Origin: Solirubrobacterales bacterium
GTDB lineage: Bacteria; Actinomycetota; Thermoleophilia; Solirubrobacterales; 70-9
Direction of reading: 5' to 3'
NCBI GenBank assembly: GCA_021323175.1
Contig: JAJTCK010000005.1
Coordinates: 1 to 45,815 of the forward strand
Length of the DNA stretch: 45,815 nucleotides
Part shown: positions 8,248 to 18,160 of the stretch, in pieces
Numbering within the stretch: the stretch's first letter is position 1
Layout of the letters: every line of letters starts with the position of its first letter
Program-made: the position numbers and the translations under genes
The notes under the pieces: model-generated
Seen by the model: only the letters and a program-made list of their open reading frames with translations
Database searches by the model: none
What the model was told of the DNA's origin: nothing

Positions 8248-8977
8248 CGGAGGGCTCCTCGCTCTTCCCGGGCTGCTCGCGGGGCTCGTCCCCTCCCTCG
8301 CCCGGCTGCGGCTCTTGCGCCGGCGTCACGGGTGTCTCGGGCGGGCTGGGCTCGGACGCCGGCTTCGTCTCTTCCTCGGCCGGGGACTGCTCGGCGACGG
8401 CCTCGGGTGTCGAGGCCGCATCGCCGTCGCCCTCCGGGGGGGCGGCGTCGGCCGCGTCGCCGTTCGAGCCGACACCCAGCACCTCGCGGATCGAGATGCC
8501 CCGCAGGGCGGCCACGTCCTCGGGCTTGCGCAGGTCGTGCAGGCCGGCCATCGTCGCCTTCACCAGGTTGATCGGGTTCTGGGTGCCGATGCTCTTGGTG
8601 AGCACGTCGCGGACCCCGCCGAGCTCTAGCACGGCTCGGACGCCCCCTCCGGCGATCACGCCCGTACCGGGGCTGGCCGGGCGCAGCACGACGTGACCCG
8701 CCCCGAAGCGGCCGATCACACGGTGTGTGATCGTCTGGCCGTACTTCGGGACGCGGATCAGGTTCTTGCGAGCATCCTCGACCGCCTTCTGGATCGCCAG
8801 CGGGACCTCGCGCGCCTTGCCGTAGCCGATCCCGACCACGGAGTCCTCGTCGCCGACGGCGACCAGGGCGGTGAACGAGAAGCGGCGGCCGCCCTTGACG
8901 ACCTTGGCGACGCGGTTGATCTCGATCACGCGCTCCTGCAGATCGAGTCCCTTGGGGCTGACGGTTTCGATGGTCAT
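8240..8977 (-). CDS. rpsE: 30S ribosomal protein S5 with acidic C-terminal tail
   Basis: S5 shapes the mRNA entry channel and affects decoding accuracy. Residues 1-169 are a complete S5: the dsRBD-like N-terminal domain ([17 protein letters not shown]) and the C-terminal domain with [15 protein letters not shown]. Residues 170-245 form an extra low-complexity tail rich in Glu, Pro, Ala and Ser, not found in the compact family. It precedes rpmD with an 8-nt overlap and follows rplR by 46 bp. Confidence 0.96.
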   Translation of the reverse strand: MTIETVSPKGLDLQERVIEINRVAKVVKGGRRFSFTALVAVGDEDSVVGIGYGKAREVPLAIQKAVEDARKNLIRVPKYGQTITHRVIGRFGAGHVVLRPASPGTGVIAGGGVRAVLELGGVRDVLTKSIGTQNPINLVKATMAGLHDLRKPEDVAALRGISIREVLGVGSNGDAADAAPPEGDGDAASTPEAVAEQSPAEEETKPASEPSPPETPVTPAQEPQPGEGGDEPREQPGKSEEPSGG

Positions 8978-9023
8978 GGGCTTGGAGACGGTAGCGGAGG
9001 CGTGACGGCCTCCACGGACGGCG

Positions 9024-9377
9024 TCAGAACCTCAGTCCTCCCTCCCGCGCTCCCTCGGCCAGGGCCTTGACGCGGCCGTGGTAGCGGTAGCCGCCGCGAT
9101 CGAACACACAGGCCTCGACCTTTGCACCGGACGCGCGCTGCGCGAGCAGCTCGCCGGCCTTCTTGGCCTGCTCCATCGGAGCCAGACCGTTCAGGTCGCC
9201 CTCGGTCCAGTTGACGGCGGCCAGCGTGCGGCCGGCGTCGTCGTCGATGAGCTGGGCGGAGATGCCGCGGTTCGAGCGGAACACGGACAGACGCGGGCGC
9301 TCACCGCTGCCGCGGATCTTCGCGCGCACGCGGCGGCGACGGCGCAGGCGGTGCTGGGGCTTGGTCAGGACCGTCAC
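9024..9377 (-). CDS. rplR: 50S ribosomal protein L18
   Basis: L18 binds 5S rRNA and joins it to the central protuberance. The 117-aa product has the Arg-rich N-terminus ([15 protein letters not shown]), the [16 protein letters not shown] core and the conserved [21 protein letters not shown]-terminus. It starts 2 bp after the rplF stop. Confidence 0.97.
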   Translation of the reverse strand: MTVLTKPQHRLRRRRRVRAKIRGSGERPRLSVFRSNRGISAQLIDDDAGRTLAAVNWTEGDLNGLAPMEQAKKAGELLAQRASGAKVEACVFDRGGYRYHGRVKALAEGAREGGLRF

Positions 9378-9379
9378 GC

Positions 9380-9913
9380 CTAGGCCCTCTTGCCGACCTT
9401 GCGGGCGACGTGCTCGTCCGCGTAGCGGACCCCCTTGCCCTTGTAGGGCTCGGGCGGGCGCGCCTTGCGGATGCGCGCCGCCGTCTCGCCGACGAGCTGC
9501 TTGTCGATGCCGCGGACCACGACCTCGGTGGGCTGCGGGACCTCGAACTCGATGCCGGCGGGCGCCTGGATCGTCACCGGGTGGGAGTACCCGAGGGCCA
9601 GCTCCAGGGCCTTGCCCTTGAGCTGGGCCCGGTAGCCGACGCCCTGGATCTGCAGCCGGCGCTCGTAGCCGTCGGTGACCCCCTCGACCATGTTCGCGAT
9701 CAGGCTCCGGGTCAGCCCGTGCAGCGCGCGGTGCTCTCCGCGGTCGGTCGGGCGCTCCACGGTCACCACGCCGTCGTCGAGCGACACCTTCATGTCGCGG
9801 ACGATGTGCTGGTTCAGCTCGCCCTTGGGCCCTTTCACGTTCACCTCGCCGGGCTTCACGTCGACGGTCACCCCGTCGGGCACGTCGATCGGCTTTCTTC
9901 CGATGCGGCTCAT
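9380..9913 (-). CDS. rplF: 50S ribosomal protein L6
   Basis: L6 lies near the factor-binding site of the 50S subunit. The 177-aa product begins [11 protein letters not shown] and shows both repeated L6 domains. The C-terminal one carries the rRNA-contact [16 protein letters not shown] and the [10 protein letters not shown] signature. Position between rpsH and rplR is standard. Confidence 0.98.
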   Translation of the reverse strand: MSRIGRKPIDVPDGVTVDVKPGEVNVKGPKGELNQHIVRDMKVSLDDGVVTVERPTDRGEHRALHGLTRSLIANMVEGVTDGYERRLQIQGVGYRAQLKGKALELALGYSHPVTIQAPAGIEFEVPQPTEVVVRGIDKQLVGETAARIRKARPPEPYKGKGVRYADEHVARKVGKRA

Positions 9914-9934
9914 TCCCTCAAGTCTCCGTTCCCG

Positions 9935-10330
9935 TCACCAGACGTACGCGACGACCTCACCGCCGACGCCTTTCTTCTTCGCCTCGTGGCCCGTCATCAC
10001 GCCCGACGAGGTCGAGACGATCGCGGTGCCCATTCCCCCGAGCACCCTCGGCACGTCGCCGTTGGCGACGTAGCGCCGGCGGCCGGGTCGGGACACTCGC
10101 TCCATCCCGCTGATCACGGGGTCCCGTTCCTCGGTGTAGCGGAGGGTGATCCGGAGGACCTCGCCCTTCTCGCCCGCCTCGGTGGCGAAGTCAGCGATGT
10201 AGCCCTGCTCCTTCAGGATTCGCGACATCTCCCGCTTCAGGCGGGATGCCGGGATCACGACCTCCTCGTGCTCGGCCTGCAGGCCGTTGCGGATGCGGGT
10301 CAGGTAGTCGGCGATCGGATCGGTCAGCAT
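9935..10330 (-). CDS. rpsH: 30S ribosomal protein S8
   Basis: S8 binds 16S rRNA helix 21 and in E. coli represses the spc operon. The 131-aa product opens with LTDPIADYLTRIRNG and ends with the S8 signature GGEVVAYVW. The ATG at 10330 is chosen over an upstream in-frame codon at 10414 because the family N-terminus starts there and the upstream part overlaps rpsN. Confidence 0.97.
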   Translation of the reverse strand: MLTDPIADYLTRIRNGLQAEHEEVVIPASRLKREMSRILKEQGYIADFATEAGEKGEVLRITLRYTEERDPVISGMERVSRPGRRRYVANGDVPRVLGGMGTAIVSTSSGVMTGHEAKKKGVGGEVVAYVW

Positions 10331-10344
10331 CGTATGTTCCCCGC

Positions 10345-10530
10345 TCACCAGCTCGACTTCGTCATGCCGGGGACATAGCCCTGATGCGCCTGCTCGCGCA
10401 GGCAGATCCGGCACAGGCCGAACTTCCGGTAGTAAGCCCGCGAGCGGCCGCAGTTGCGGCAGCGGTTGTACCCGCGGCTCTTGTACTTGGGCGGGCGGCT
10501 CTGCTTCACCCGCTGGGACGTCTTGGCCAT
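10345..10530 (-). CDS. rpsN: 30S ribosomal protein S14, type Z (zinc-binding)
   Basis: This is the short 61-aa S14 with a zinc ribbon formed by C24, C27, C40 and C43, located in the 30S head. The longer zinc-free S14 is not present here. Its ATG shares the A of the rplE stop (TGATG). It ends 14 bp before rpsH. Confidence 0.98.
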   Translation of the reverse strand: MAKTSQRVKQSRPPKYKSRGYNRCRNCGRSRAYYRKFGLCRICLREQAHQGYVPGMTKSSW

Positions 10531-11378
10531 CAGCCTTCCTTCTCGTCGGTGTCGCCCCCGCCCTCGGCGGAGTCCTCGCTCTTGTCCTCGCCCTGGGCGG
10601 CGGCCCCCTCTTCGCCCTCCGCCCCCTCCTCGGGCTTCTCGGGCTTGGCGTAGGCCTCGGGGTTCTCCTCCTTCAGCTGCTCCAGCGCGGCCTCCTCGGC
10701 CTCTTGGCGCTGGCGCGCCTCCTCCTTGCGCCGCTCCTCTTCCTCCTCGGCGGCCCGGTCGACCTCACCCGGGCGGCCGTCGGCGGCGAAGGGCATCCCC
10801 AACCCGTCGAGCAGCGCGAAGGCCTCGACGTCCGTGGCGGCGGTCGTGGTGATGGTGATATCGAGGCCCCTGACCTCATCGATCGAGTCGTAGTCGATCT
10901 CGGGGAAGATGATCTGCTCCCGGACGCCCATCGAGTAGTTGCCGCGGCCGTCGAACGAGCGCGGGTTGAGCCCGCGGAAGTCACGGATGCGCGGGATCGC
11001 GATCGTGATCAGCCGGTCCAGGAACTCCCACATCCGTGCCCTGCGCAGCGTCACCGCCACGCCGACCGGCATGCCCTCGCGGACCTTGAAGGACGCGACC
11101 GACTTCTTGGCGCGGCGGACGCTCGGGGCCTGGCCCGCGATGGTGGCCAGCTGCTCGGTCGCGGCCTCCAGCATCGAGGTGTTCTGCTTCGCCTCGCCAA
11201 CGCCCATGTTGAGGGTGATCTTCTGCAGCGTCGGCGCCGCCATCGGGCTGCCGTAGGAGAAGCGGTCGATCAGGTCCTGGCGGAGCTGGCCGTCGTAGGC
11301 TTCGCGCAGCCGCGGCGGGGGCGCCGCCTGGCGCGTCTGCTCGGGAGCCTTGGTCTCTTGTTGGGTCGCCGCTTCCAT
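10530..11378 (-). CDS. rplE: 50S ribosomal protein L5 with long acidic tail
   Basis: L5 binds 5S rRNA and touches the P-site tRNA. The conserved protein spans about residues 20-197, with [24 protein letters not shown] and the FPEIDYD segment. Before it is a short polar leader. After it comes an 85-residue tail (198-282) of Glu, Lys, Arg and Ala that looks partly like a charged helix ([19 protein letters not shown]) and then disordered. Usual L5 length is about 180 aa, so the tail is an addition. The stop overlaps rpsN (TGATG). Confidence 0.96.
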   Translation of the reverse strand: MEAATQQETKAPEQTRQAAPPPRLREAYDGQLRQDLIDRFSYGSPMAAPTLQKITLNMGVGEAKQNTSMLEAATEQLATIAGQAPSVRRAKKSVASFKVREGMPVGVAVTLRRARMWEFLDRLITIAIPRIRDFRGLNPRSFDGRGNYSMGVREQIIFPEIDYDSIDEVRGLDITITTTAATDVEAFALLDGLGMPFAADGRPGEVDRAAEEEEERRKEEARQRQEAEEAALEQLKEENPEAYAKPEKPEEGAEGEEGAAAQGEDKSEDSAEGGGDTDEKEG

Positions 11379-11386
11379 CTCGCTCC

Positions 11387-11725
11387 TCAGTCGATCTCGG
11401 TGCCCTTGCGAGCGCCCACGCGACGGCGCTTGCCGTCCTTGCTTCGCTCCAGGCGCACACGGGTCGGCTTGTTGTCGCTCGGGTCCAGCAGCATCACGTT
11501 GGAGATGTGGATCGGACCCTCCTTCTCCACGATCCCACCGACGTCGCCGCCCTTGGAGGCGTCCTTGACCGAGCGCGGGCGCTCGTGGCGCTTCACGATG
11601 TTCAGGTTCTCGATGTAGACCCGGCCCTTCTTGGGCTCCGTGCGCAAGACCTTTCCGGTCTTGCCGCGGTCCTTGCCGCCCGTGATCACCACGTTGTCAT
11701 CTTTTCGAATCCTCATCTTTCCCAT
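11387..11725 (-). CDS. rplX: 50S ribosomal protein L24
   Basis: L24 is one of the two initiators of 50S assembly. The 112-aa product has the KOW motif ([19 protein letters not shown]) and the [17 protein letters not shown] signature. The start at ATG 11725 follows the rplN stop by 2 bp; a second ATG three codons later (11716) is possible. The much longer open frame running to 12616 is a shadow of rplN and rpsQ. Confidence 0.96.
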   Translation of the reverse strand: MGKMRIRKDDNVVITGGKDRGKTGKVLRTEPKKGRVYIENLNIVKRHERPRSVKDASKGGDVGGIVEKEGPIHISNVMLLDPSDNKPTRVRLERSKDGKRRRVGARKGTEID

Positions 11726-11727
11726 TC

Positions 11728-12096
11728 CTAGAGAACCTCCGGGGCCAGGGACACGATCCGCATGAAGTTCCTGTCGCGCAGCTCGCGGGCCACGGGCCCG
11801 AAGATGCGCGTGCCTCGGGGCGCCCCCTGGGGGTCGATCAGCACGGCGGCGTTCTCGTCGAAGGAGATGTAGGTCCCATCCTTGCGCCCCAGCTGCTTTC
11901 GGGTGCGCACGACCACGGCCTCGACCACCTCGCCCTTGCGGACCCCGCCGTGCGGCGTGGCCTGCTTGACGGTCGCGGTGATGACGTCGCCGATACGAGC
12001 GTAGCGGCGGTGCGATCCGCCCTTCACGCGGATGCAGAGAATCTCCCTCGCTCCCGAGTTGTCGGCCACCCTGAGCCTGGACTCCTGCTGGATCAT
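11728..12096 (-). CDS. rplN: 50S ribosomal protein L14
   Basis: L14 lies at the subunit interface and binds the silencing factor RsfS in other bacteria. The 122-aa product starts [18 protein letters not shown], the family signature, and ends [11 protein letters not shown]. It has normal length and no insertions. Confidence 0.98.
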   Translation of the reverse strand: MIQQESRLRVADNSGAREILCIRVKGGSHRRYARIGDVITATVKQATPHGGVRKGEVVEAVVVRTRKQLGRKDGTYISFDENAAVLIDPQGAPRGTRIFGPVARELRDRNFMRIVSLAPEVL

Positions 12097-12104
12097 CGTG
12101 CGGC

Positions 12105-12776
12105 CTACTTCGCCTTCTCGACGACCTCGACCAGGCGCCAGCGCTTGGTCTTGGACAGCGGCCGCGTCTCGACGATCCGAACGCGATCCCCCTCGCCGGC
12201 CTCGTTCGACTCGTCGTGGGCGCGCAGCGTGCTGGACTGGCGCACGATCTTCTCGTACGCCGGGTGGCGGCGGGCGACGTCGATCCGCACGGTGATCGTC
12301 TTGTCGGCCTTGCTGGAGACGACCGTCCCCTGGCGCTCCTTGCGCCCGGCCGAACGGCGCTCCGCGGGCGGAGTGCCCTGCCCGCCCTGGTGGCCCTCGC
12401 GGCTCTTACGGCGGTACGACGAGCGCACCCTGGAGGCCTTGGCCCGGCGCTCGGCGCGCTCGGCGGCGCGCTCCTCTGGGCTGCGCTCGGGGCCGGCCTC
12501 GCGAGACCGGCGCGACCGCTCCAGTCGCATGCGGGCCTTCCAGTCCAGACCCTCGAGCACGTCATCGGCCTCGCCGGCTGCGGCATCCGGGCTGGCCGAA
12601 TCCTGGTCGGTGTCACCGGGTTCCGCGGCGGGCTCCTCGGCTGCCGGGGCGTCGCCGTCGGCCTCGGGGGCCTCCTCTTCGGCGGGAGCCTCGGCCTGGG
12701 GCGCCTGCTCCTCGGTCGCCTCGGGGGCCTGCTCCTCGTTGTTCTCGCTCTGCTCGTTCTTCTCTTCGTCAGCCAT
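12105..12776 (-). CDS. rpsQ: 30S ribosomal protein S17 with 145-residue N-terminal extension
   Basis: S17 is a primary 16S rRNA binder with an OB fold. The S17 domain occupies residues 145-223 ([19 protein letters not shown], then [27 protein letters not shown]). Ahead of it are an acidic, Ala/Glu/Pro-rich segment (1-75) and then a strongly basic segment (76-144). Typical S17 is about 85 aa. The ATG at 12776 is the only sensible start; the extension is open with no RBS-linked internal ATG at the S17 boundary. It lies 18 bp after rpmC. Confidence 0.95.
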   Translation of the reverse strand: MADEEKNEQSENNEEQAPEATEEQAPQAEAPAEEEAPEADGDAPAAEEPAAEPGDTDQDSASPDAAAGEADDVLEGLDWKARMRLERSRRSREAGPERSPEERAAERAERRAKASRVRSSYRRKSREGHQGGQGTPPAERRSAGRKERQGTVVSSKADKTITVRIDVARRHPAYEKIVRQSSTLRAHDESNEAGEGDRVRIVETRPLSKTKRWRLVEVVEKAK

Positions 12777-12794
12777 CTCTATCCGTCCCGGGCC

Positions 12795-13006
12795 CTAGGC
12801 CCTGAGTTCCTTCTCCACGTCGATACCGCGCTCCTTGGCGACGGTCAGCAGGCGTGCCACGTCCCTGCGCGCCGCGCTGAGCGCGGAGGTGTTCTCCAGT
12901 TCCCCGGTCGCGTGCTGGAAGCGCAGGCCGAAGTGCTCCTCCTTCGCCTGGCGCAGGCGGTCGAGCAGCTCCTCGTCCTTGAGGTTGTGGGCTTCGGACG
13001 CCTTCA

Positions 13007-13007
<1 letters not shown>
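12795..13007 (-). CDS. rpmC: 50S ribosomal protein L29
   Basis: L29 is a helical hairpin near the tunnel exit that helps form the docking site for SRP and trigger factor. The 70-aa product has the core ELLDRLRQAKEEHFGLRFQ and ATGELENTSALSAARRDVARL. The ATG at 13007 shares its A with the rplP stop (TGATG); a longer frame beyond it is a shadow of rplP. Confidence 0.97.
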
Positions 13008-13425
<418 letters not shown>

Positions 13426-13426
<1 letters not shown>

Positions 13427-14127
13427 CAGGAACGGCCTCCTCGCGATCCACCCGAGGGCGAGCTGCCGCCGCCCTCGTCGGCGCCGTCCTGGCGGTATCC
13501 CTCCGGCATGACCTCGCCCTTGTTGATCCAGCACTTGACCCCGATGCGGCCCGTGGTGGTGCGGGCCTCGATGAAGCCGTAGTCGATGTCCGCGCGCAGC
13601 GTGTGCAGCGGCACCCGCCCGTCCGAGTAGCCCTCGGTACGCGCCATCTCGGCGCCGCCCAGGCGCCCGGAGACCTGCACCTTCACGCCTTTTGCGCCCG
13701 ACCGCATCGCTGAGGTCAGCGCGCGCTTCATCGCGCGTCGGAACGCCACGCGGTTCTGGAGCTGCTCAGCGATCGACTGCGCGACGAGCTTCGCGTCGAG
13801 CTCGGGACGCTTGATCTCCTTGATGTTCACCTTGACCGGGCGGCCCGTGATCTTGTGAAGCTCCTTGCGCAGCGCGTCGACCTCGCTGCCGGACTTGCCG
13901 ATCACGATGCCCGGGCGTGCGGTGGAGATGTTCACCTCGATCTCGCCGGACCCCTTGACGATCGTGATGTCTGACAGGCCGGCGTGCGAGAGCTTGTTCT
14001 CGATGTGCTCCCGGATCTTGATGTCCTCCATCAGGTAGTCGGAGAACTCGCGCTCGTTGAACCAGTTCGACTTCCAGTCGTGGATGTATCCGACGCGGAA
14101 GCCTTCGGGGTGGATCTTCTGTCCCAT
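13426..14127 (-). CDS. rpsC: 30S ribosomal protein S3
   Basis: S3 lines the mRNA entry tunnel. The 233-aa product has the N-terminal signature [19 protein letters not shown], a KH domain with [15 protein letters not shown], and the C-terminal [22 protein letters not shown] motif. It ends with a short Gly/Ser/Arg tail. It starts 8 bp after the rplV stop. Confidence 0.98.
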
Positions 14128-14135
14128 GCTGTTCC

Positions 14136-14924
14136 TCAGTCCTCCGGCGTCAGCGCCACTTGGATGTGGCTGGTTCGCTTGTTGATCCTGGTCGCACGCC
14201 CGAGCGCCCGCGGCCGGTAGCGGCGCAGCGTCGGGCCTTCGTCGACGCGGATGTCGGTCACCCGCAGGTCGTCGGCGACCAGGTCGTGGTTGTTCTCGGC
14301 GTTCGCGGCTGCCGAGCCGATTAGATTTGCGACGTCGCGGGCGGCGCCTCGCGGCGAGAAGCGCAGCAGCGTCAGCGCGTCCTCCAGCGGCAGGCCGCGG
14401 ACCTGGTCGGCCACCAGGCGCGCCTTGCGCGGGGCCACGCGGACGTAGCTGGCCTTGGCGCGGACGACCGGCCGCTCGCTGGCCTGGTCCTTCGTCTTGG
14501 GCCCGCTCTTGGCGGCCGGCTTCTTGGTAGGCCCTTTCCGCGAGGCGGGCTGCTTCGCCGTCGTCTTCTTGTCGGCAGGCTTGGCCGTCTCGGCCTTGGC
14601 CCTGGCGTCTGCGGTCTTGGAGGTCGCCTCGGCGGCCGGCTGCCTGCCCCGGGCCGCGGTTTCCTTCTTCGCAGAGGTTCGCTTGGCCGCAGTCTTCTTG
14701 GCGGGCCCCTTCTTGGCGGCCGGCTTCTTCGCCTTCGCTTCGGCCTGAGCCTTGCCCTTGGCCTCGGCCTTCTCGGCCTGCTTGGAGCCGGAGCCCTTCC
14801 CGGTGCCCTTGTCCTCCGCCGCGCGCTTTCCCGCGGCCTCCTCGCTCGCCTTCGTCTCCGGCCTGCGGCCGGCGGCGCCGCTCACGGGCTCGCTGCCCTT
14901 CTTGCCCTTGTTTCCCTCGGCCAT
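14136..14924 (-). CDS. rplV: 50S ribosomal protein L22 with histone H1-like N-terminal extension
   Basis: L22 lines the peptide exit tunnel. The L22 domain spans about residues 153-262 ([38 protein letters not shown] in consecutive parts, and the [10 protein letters not shown] end). Residues 1-150 are an added Lys/Ala/Pro-rich stretch with repeated PAAKK, AKKTAAK and KKPAAK units that resemble histone H1 tails. Normal length is about 110-120 aa. The ATG at 14924 shares its A with the rpsS stop (TGATG), which supports that the extension is translated. Confidence 0.95.
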   Translation of the reverse strand: MAEGNKGKKGSEPVSGAAGRRPETKASEEAAGKRAAEDKGTGKGSGSKQAEKAEAKGKAQAEAKAKKPAAKKGPAKKTAAKRTSAKKETAARGRQPAAEATSKTADARAKAETAKPADKKTTAKQPASRKGPTKKPAAKSGPKTKDQASERPVVRAKASYVRVAPRKARLVADQVRGLPLEDALTLLRFSPRGAARDVANLIGSAAANAENNHDLVADDLRVTDIRVDEGPTLRRYRPRALGRATRINKRTSHIQVALTPED

Positions 14925-15202
14925 CAGTCCTCGCCCTTCGAGCCGGCGCCCGAGTGGGCGCGGAATGTGCGGGTGGGGGCGAACTCGCCGAGCTTGTGGC
15001 CGACCATCGACTCGGAGATGTAGACCGGCACGTGCTTGCGGCCGTCGTGGACGGCGATGGTGTGCCCCACCATCTCGGGGAACACGGTGGACTTGCGCGA
15101 CCATGTCTTGATCATCGTCTTCTGCCCCGCCTCATTCATCGCGGCGATGCGCTGCAGCAGGCGGGCCTCGGCCCACGGCCCCTTCTTGGTCGAACGTCCC
15201 AT
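14924..15202 (-). CDS. rpsS: 30S ribosomal protein S19
   Basis: S19 forms the 30S head with S13 and reaches toward the A site. The 92-aa product opens [15 protein letters not shown] and has the signature [20 protein letters not shown] and the [16 protein letters not shown] end. It lies 7 bp after rplB and overlaps rplV by TGATG. Confidence 0.98.
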   Translation of the reverse strand: MGRSTKKGPWAEARLLQRIAAMNEAGQKTMIKTWSRKSTVFPEMVGHTIAVHDGRKHVPVYISESMVGHKLGEFAPTRTFRAHSGAGSKGED

Positions 15203-15209
15203 CTGCCCT

Positions 15210-16046
15210 CTACCTCTTCTTCCTACGTCGGCCGCGCACGATCATCGCGTCGGAGCGCTTGCCCTTCTTGCGTGTCCGGTAGCCGAGCGTGGGCTTGCCC
15301 CATGGGGTGACCGGATGGCCACCCGGCGTGTGGTGCGCCTCTCCGCCGCCGTGCGGGTGGTCCACGGGGTTCATCGCGACGCCACGAGTCTGCGGTCGCT
15401 TGTTCCGATGGCGGCTGCGGCCGGCCTTGCCCCCCTTGACGTTCTGGTGCTCCGCGTTGGTCAGCGTTCCCACCGTCGCCCGGCACTCGCCGCGGACCAT
15501 CCGGACCTCGCTCGAGGGCAGGCGCAGGGAGACCATCGGGCCCTCCTTGGCCACGACCTGGATCGCCGTGCCGGCCGCGCGGCCGAGCCTGCCGCCTTGA
15601 CCGGGGATCAGCTCCACGTTGTGGACCACCGTGCCCGTCGGGATTCGGCTCAGGGGCAGGCAGTTGCCTGGGGCGATGTCGGCGCCCTCTCCGGACTGGA
15701 CCTCCGCCCCGACCGTCAGTCCCTGCGGCGCCAGGATGTAGCTCTTGTGGCCGTCCGCGTAGTGGAGCAGCGCGATGTAGGCGCTGCGGTTCGGGTCGTA
15801 CTCGACGGTCGCGACCTTCGCGGGGACGCCGTCCTTGACGCGCTTGAAGTCGATCTCGCGATAGCGGCGCTTTGCCCCGCCGCCGCGGTGGCGGGACGTG
15901 ACGCGCCCCGCGGCGTTGCGGCCGCTGGAGCGCTTCTTGCCCTTCGTCAGGCTCTTGGTGGGCTGGTCCCCGCTCAGCTCCTCGCGCAGCTGGTAGGTCC
16001 CGAAGCGGCGCCCGGGGCTGGTCGGTTTTGTCTTGCGGTTGGCCAT
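15210..16046 (-). CDS. rplB: 50S ribosomal protein L2
   Basis: L2 is needed for subunit joining and peptidyl transfer. The 278-aa product has the RNA-binding domain (about 60-200) and the C-terminal [13 protein letters not shown] loop whose His is functionally critical in E. coli, followed by [15 protein letters not shown]. Length is normal. Confidence 0.98.
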   Translation of the reverse strand: MANRKTKPTSPGRRFGTYQLREELSGDQPTKSLTKGKKRSSGRNAAGRVTSRHRGGGAKRRYREIDFKRVKDGVPAKVATVEYDPNRSAYIALLHYADGHKSYILAPQGLTVGAEVQSGEGADIAPGNCLPLSRIPTGTVVHNVELIPGQGGRLGRAAGTAIQVVAKEGPMVSLRLPSSEVRMVRGECRATVGTLTNAEHQNVKGGKAGRSRHRNKRPQTRGVAMNPVDHPHGGGEAHHTPGGHPVTPWGKPTLGYRTRKKGKRSDAMIVRGRRRKKR

Positions 16047-16065
16047 CGTCGTTCTCCTAGCTCTC

Positions 16066-16359
16066 CTACTCGACCGCCGCGCCCTCGAACAGCTCGATGC
16101 GCTGACCCGGTGCCAGCTGGACCACGGCCTTTTTCCACGAGCGGCTCGTGCCCGTGGTGAGGCCCCGGCGCTTCGGCTTCGCGCGCACCTTGGAGGTGCG
16201 TACGGCGCGGACCTTGACGTCGAAGATCTCCTCGACCGCTTGCGCGATCTGGGTCTTGTGCGCGCGGTCGTGTACGCGGAACGTGTACTTGCCGTCGGAC
16301 ATGAGCGCGTAGCTCTTCTCCGAGACGACAGGGCGAATCAGCACTTGGCGCGGGTCCAT
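16066..16359 (-). CDS. rplW: 50S ribosomal protein L23
   Basis: L23 sits at the tunnel exit and docks trigger factor and SRP. The 97-aa product starts [20 protein letters not shown] and contains the [19 protein letters not shown] helix-strand segment. The ATG at 16359 overlaps the rplD stop (TGATG); the longer frame to 16791 is a shadow of rplD. Confidence 0.97.
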   Translation of the reverse strand: MDPRQVLIRPVVSEKSYALMSDGKYTFRVHDRAHKTQIAQAVEEIFDVKVRAVRTSKVRAKPKRRGLTTGTSRSWKKAVVQLAPGQRIELFEGAAVE

Positions 16360-16976
16360 CAGCCGGCCCGTCCCTTCAGCTCCTCGAGGGCGGGCTCGCT
16401 GATCACCAGCGAAGCGGCGCCGATCACGTCGGCGACGCCCGCGGCGTCGGCCTGGGCGACCTGCACCCGCGGCATGTTCCGGAAGCTCTTCGCGGCGGCC
16501 TCCTCGTCGCCACCCACGATCACGAGGGTGGGGGCGTTTCCCCCCCACTTCGCGAGCGCCTGCGCGGCCTGCTTCGTGGCCGGCTTCTCGAAGGTCCCGG
16601 CGCCAAGGACGGCCAGGCTGCCGCGCTCGGCGTGAACGCTCAGCGCGGCGCGCATCGCGCGGCGCCGCGCCTTGCGATTGACCTTGAAGGTGTACCGGCG
16701 GGGCTTGGGGCCGAACGCCGCGCCGCCGCCGTAGCGGTGCGGCACGCCGAGCGCGCCGACGCGTGCACGGCCCGTCCCCTTCTGACGCCACGCCTTGGCG
16801 GTGGTCATCGAGACCTCGCCGCGGGTCAGCGAGGAATGCGTGCCGCGCCTGCGTGCATTCAGGTCGGCTCGTGCCGCTTGGTGGACCAGCGACTCGTGGA
16901 AGGGCTCCGAGAATATTTCCTTCGGCAGGTCCGCCTTGGCCTGCTTGCCCAGGACCGGGGCCTTCAGGTCAGCCAT
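16359..16976 (-). CDS. rplD: 50S ribosomal protein L4
   Basis: L4 extends a loop into the exit tunnel and in E. coli autoregulates the S10 operon. The 205-aa product has the tunnel loop motif WRQKGTGRARVG and the GPKPRRYTFKVNRKARR segment. Its start lies 8 nt inside the end of rplC. Confidence 0.97.
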   Translation of the reverse strand: MADLKAPVLGKQAKADLPKEIFSEPFHESLVHQAARADLNARRRGTHSSLTRGEVSMTTAKAWRQKGTGRARVGALGVPHRYGGGAAFGPKPRRYTFKVNRKARRRAMRAALSVHAERGSLAVLGAGTFEKPATKQAAQALAKWGGNAPTLVIVGGDEEAAAKSFRNMPRVQVAQADAAGVADVIGAASLVISEPALEELKGRAG

Positions 16977-17673
16977 CGGAGCGGACCTCCACGGTCGCGT
17001 TCTTCGCGCCCGGCACCGACCCCTTGATCATCAGCAGATTCCGCTCGGCGTCCACGCGGTGGACCGTCGCGCCGCGCTGCGTGGCGCGCTTCGCCCCCAT
17101 CTGGCCGGGCATCTTCTGGCCGGGAAAGATCCTGGCAGGGTCGGCGGAGGCACCGGCGGAGCCAGGGGCCCGCACGTTGTGGGAGCCGTGGGTGACCGGA
17201 CCGCGGCCGAAGTTGTGGCGCTTGATGGTGCCCTGGAAGCCCTTGCCGATCGAGACCGCCGAGACCTTGACCCGTTCACCGGGCTCGAAGTCCGCGACCG
17301 TCACCTGGTCGCCGACCTTCCTGGAGGCCACGGCGTCGCCTTCGGCAGCGCCGGCGGCTCCCTCGGGCGCTTCGGCCCCCTCGCTCTCGCCCTCTCCACC
17401 GCCTCCGGCCGGGAAGCCGACGTCGCGGAATTCCACGACCCTGCGCATGGCGCCCGCGCTCGCCTTCTTCAGGTGGCCCAGCTCGCCCTTGGTCAGCTTG
17501 CGCTCCTCGGTCGGGACCGCGGCCAGCTGGACGGCGTCGTAGCCGTCGCGCTCGCCGTTGCGGATCGCCGTGACCACGTTGGGCGCCGCCTCGATCACGG
17601 TCACCGGCACGGCGACACCGTCCTCGTCGAAGAGGCGGGTCATTCCGAGCTTGATGCCGAGGATCGCGCTCAT
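16969..17673 (-). CDS. rplC: 50S ribosomal protein L3 with Gly/Glu-rich insertion
   Basis: L3 is an assembly initiator whose loop reaches the peptidyl transferase centre. The 234-aa product begins MSAILGIKLGMTRLFDEDG and has the GFQGTIKRHNFGRGPVTHGS motif and PGQKMPGQMG. An extra segment of about 28 Gly/Glu/Ala-rich residues (about 88-115) sits between the two halves of the beta-barrel. The ATG at 17673 is preferred because AGGTGG lies 5 nt upstream; a GTG at 17682 directly after the rpsJ stop is the alternative. Confidence 0.96.
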   Translation of the reverse strand: MSAILGIKLGMTRLFDEDGVAVPVTVIEAAPNVVTAIRNGERDGYDAVQLAAVPTEERKLTKGELGHLKKASAGAMRRVVEFRDVGFPAGGGGEGESEGAEAPEGAAGAAEGDAVASRKVGDQVTVADFEPGERVKVSAVSIGKGFQGTIKRHNFGRGPVTHGSHNVRAPGSAGASADPARIFPGQKMPGQMGAKRATQRGATVHRVDAERNLLMIKGSVPGAKNATVEVRSDG

Positions 17674-17682
17674 CACTGCCAC

Positions 17683-18003
17683 CTAGAGACGAATCTCGAC
17701 GTCGACGCCCGCCGGCAGGGTCTCCATCCGCTGCAGCTCGTCCACCGTCTTCGGGGTCGGCTGGTGGATGTCGATGAGCCGCTTGTGCGTGCGGATCTCG
17801 AAGTGCTCGCGCGAGTCCTTGTCCTTGAATGGGGAGCGGATCACGCAGTAGACGTTCTTCTCGGTGGGCAGCGGGACGGGCCCGGACACGGTGGCCCCGG
17901 TCCGCTCGGCGGTACCGACGATCTCCTGGGCAGCCCGGTCTATGGCGTCGTGGTCATACGCCTTGAGCCTGATCCGGATCTTTCCCGATGTCAGTGAGGC
18001 CAT
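17683..18003 (-). CDS. rpsJ: 30S ribosomal protein S10
   Basis: S10 (NusE) is both a 30S head protein and an antitermination partner of NusB. The 106-aa product has [19 protein letters not shown] and the signature [19 protein letters not shown]. It is the first gene of the S10 cluster, 190 bp after tuf, with a structured gap between. Confidence 0.98.
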   Translation of the reverse strand: MASLTSGKIRIRLKAYDHDAIDRAAQEIVGTAERTGATVSGPVPLPTEKNVYCVIRSPFKDKDSREHFEIRTHKRLIDIHQPTPKTVDELQRMETLPAGVDVEIRL

Positions 18004-18144
18004 GGCCTCGATCTACCTCTTCATCTCTTTCTCTGCTCTGTGCGGTCTGCCGCCGGTCGAACTGCTGACGCGACTAGGGCGCCACCCATGTGAGGACAGC
18101 GCCCCGGTCGTATGTCTTCCGTTTTCGGCCCTTGCCAACCACCT

Positions 18145-18160
18145 ACGAGGGCCCTCTCGT
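18145..18160 (-). terminator. second hairpin downstream of tuf
   Basis: ACGAG/CTCGT arms enclose a 6-nt loop directly next to the larger hairpin at 18161-18189. It has no T tract. It may add to termination or form part of the rpsJ leader. Confidence 0.4.
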
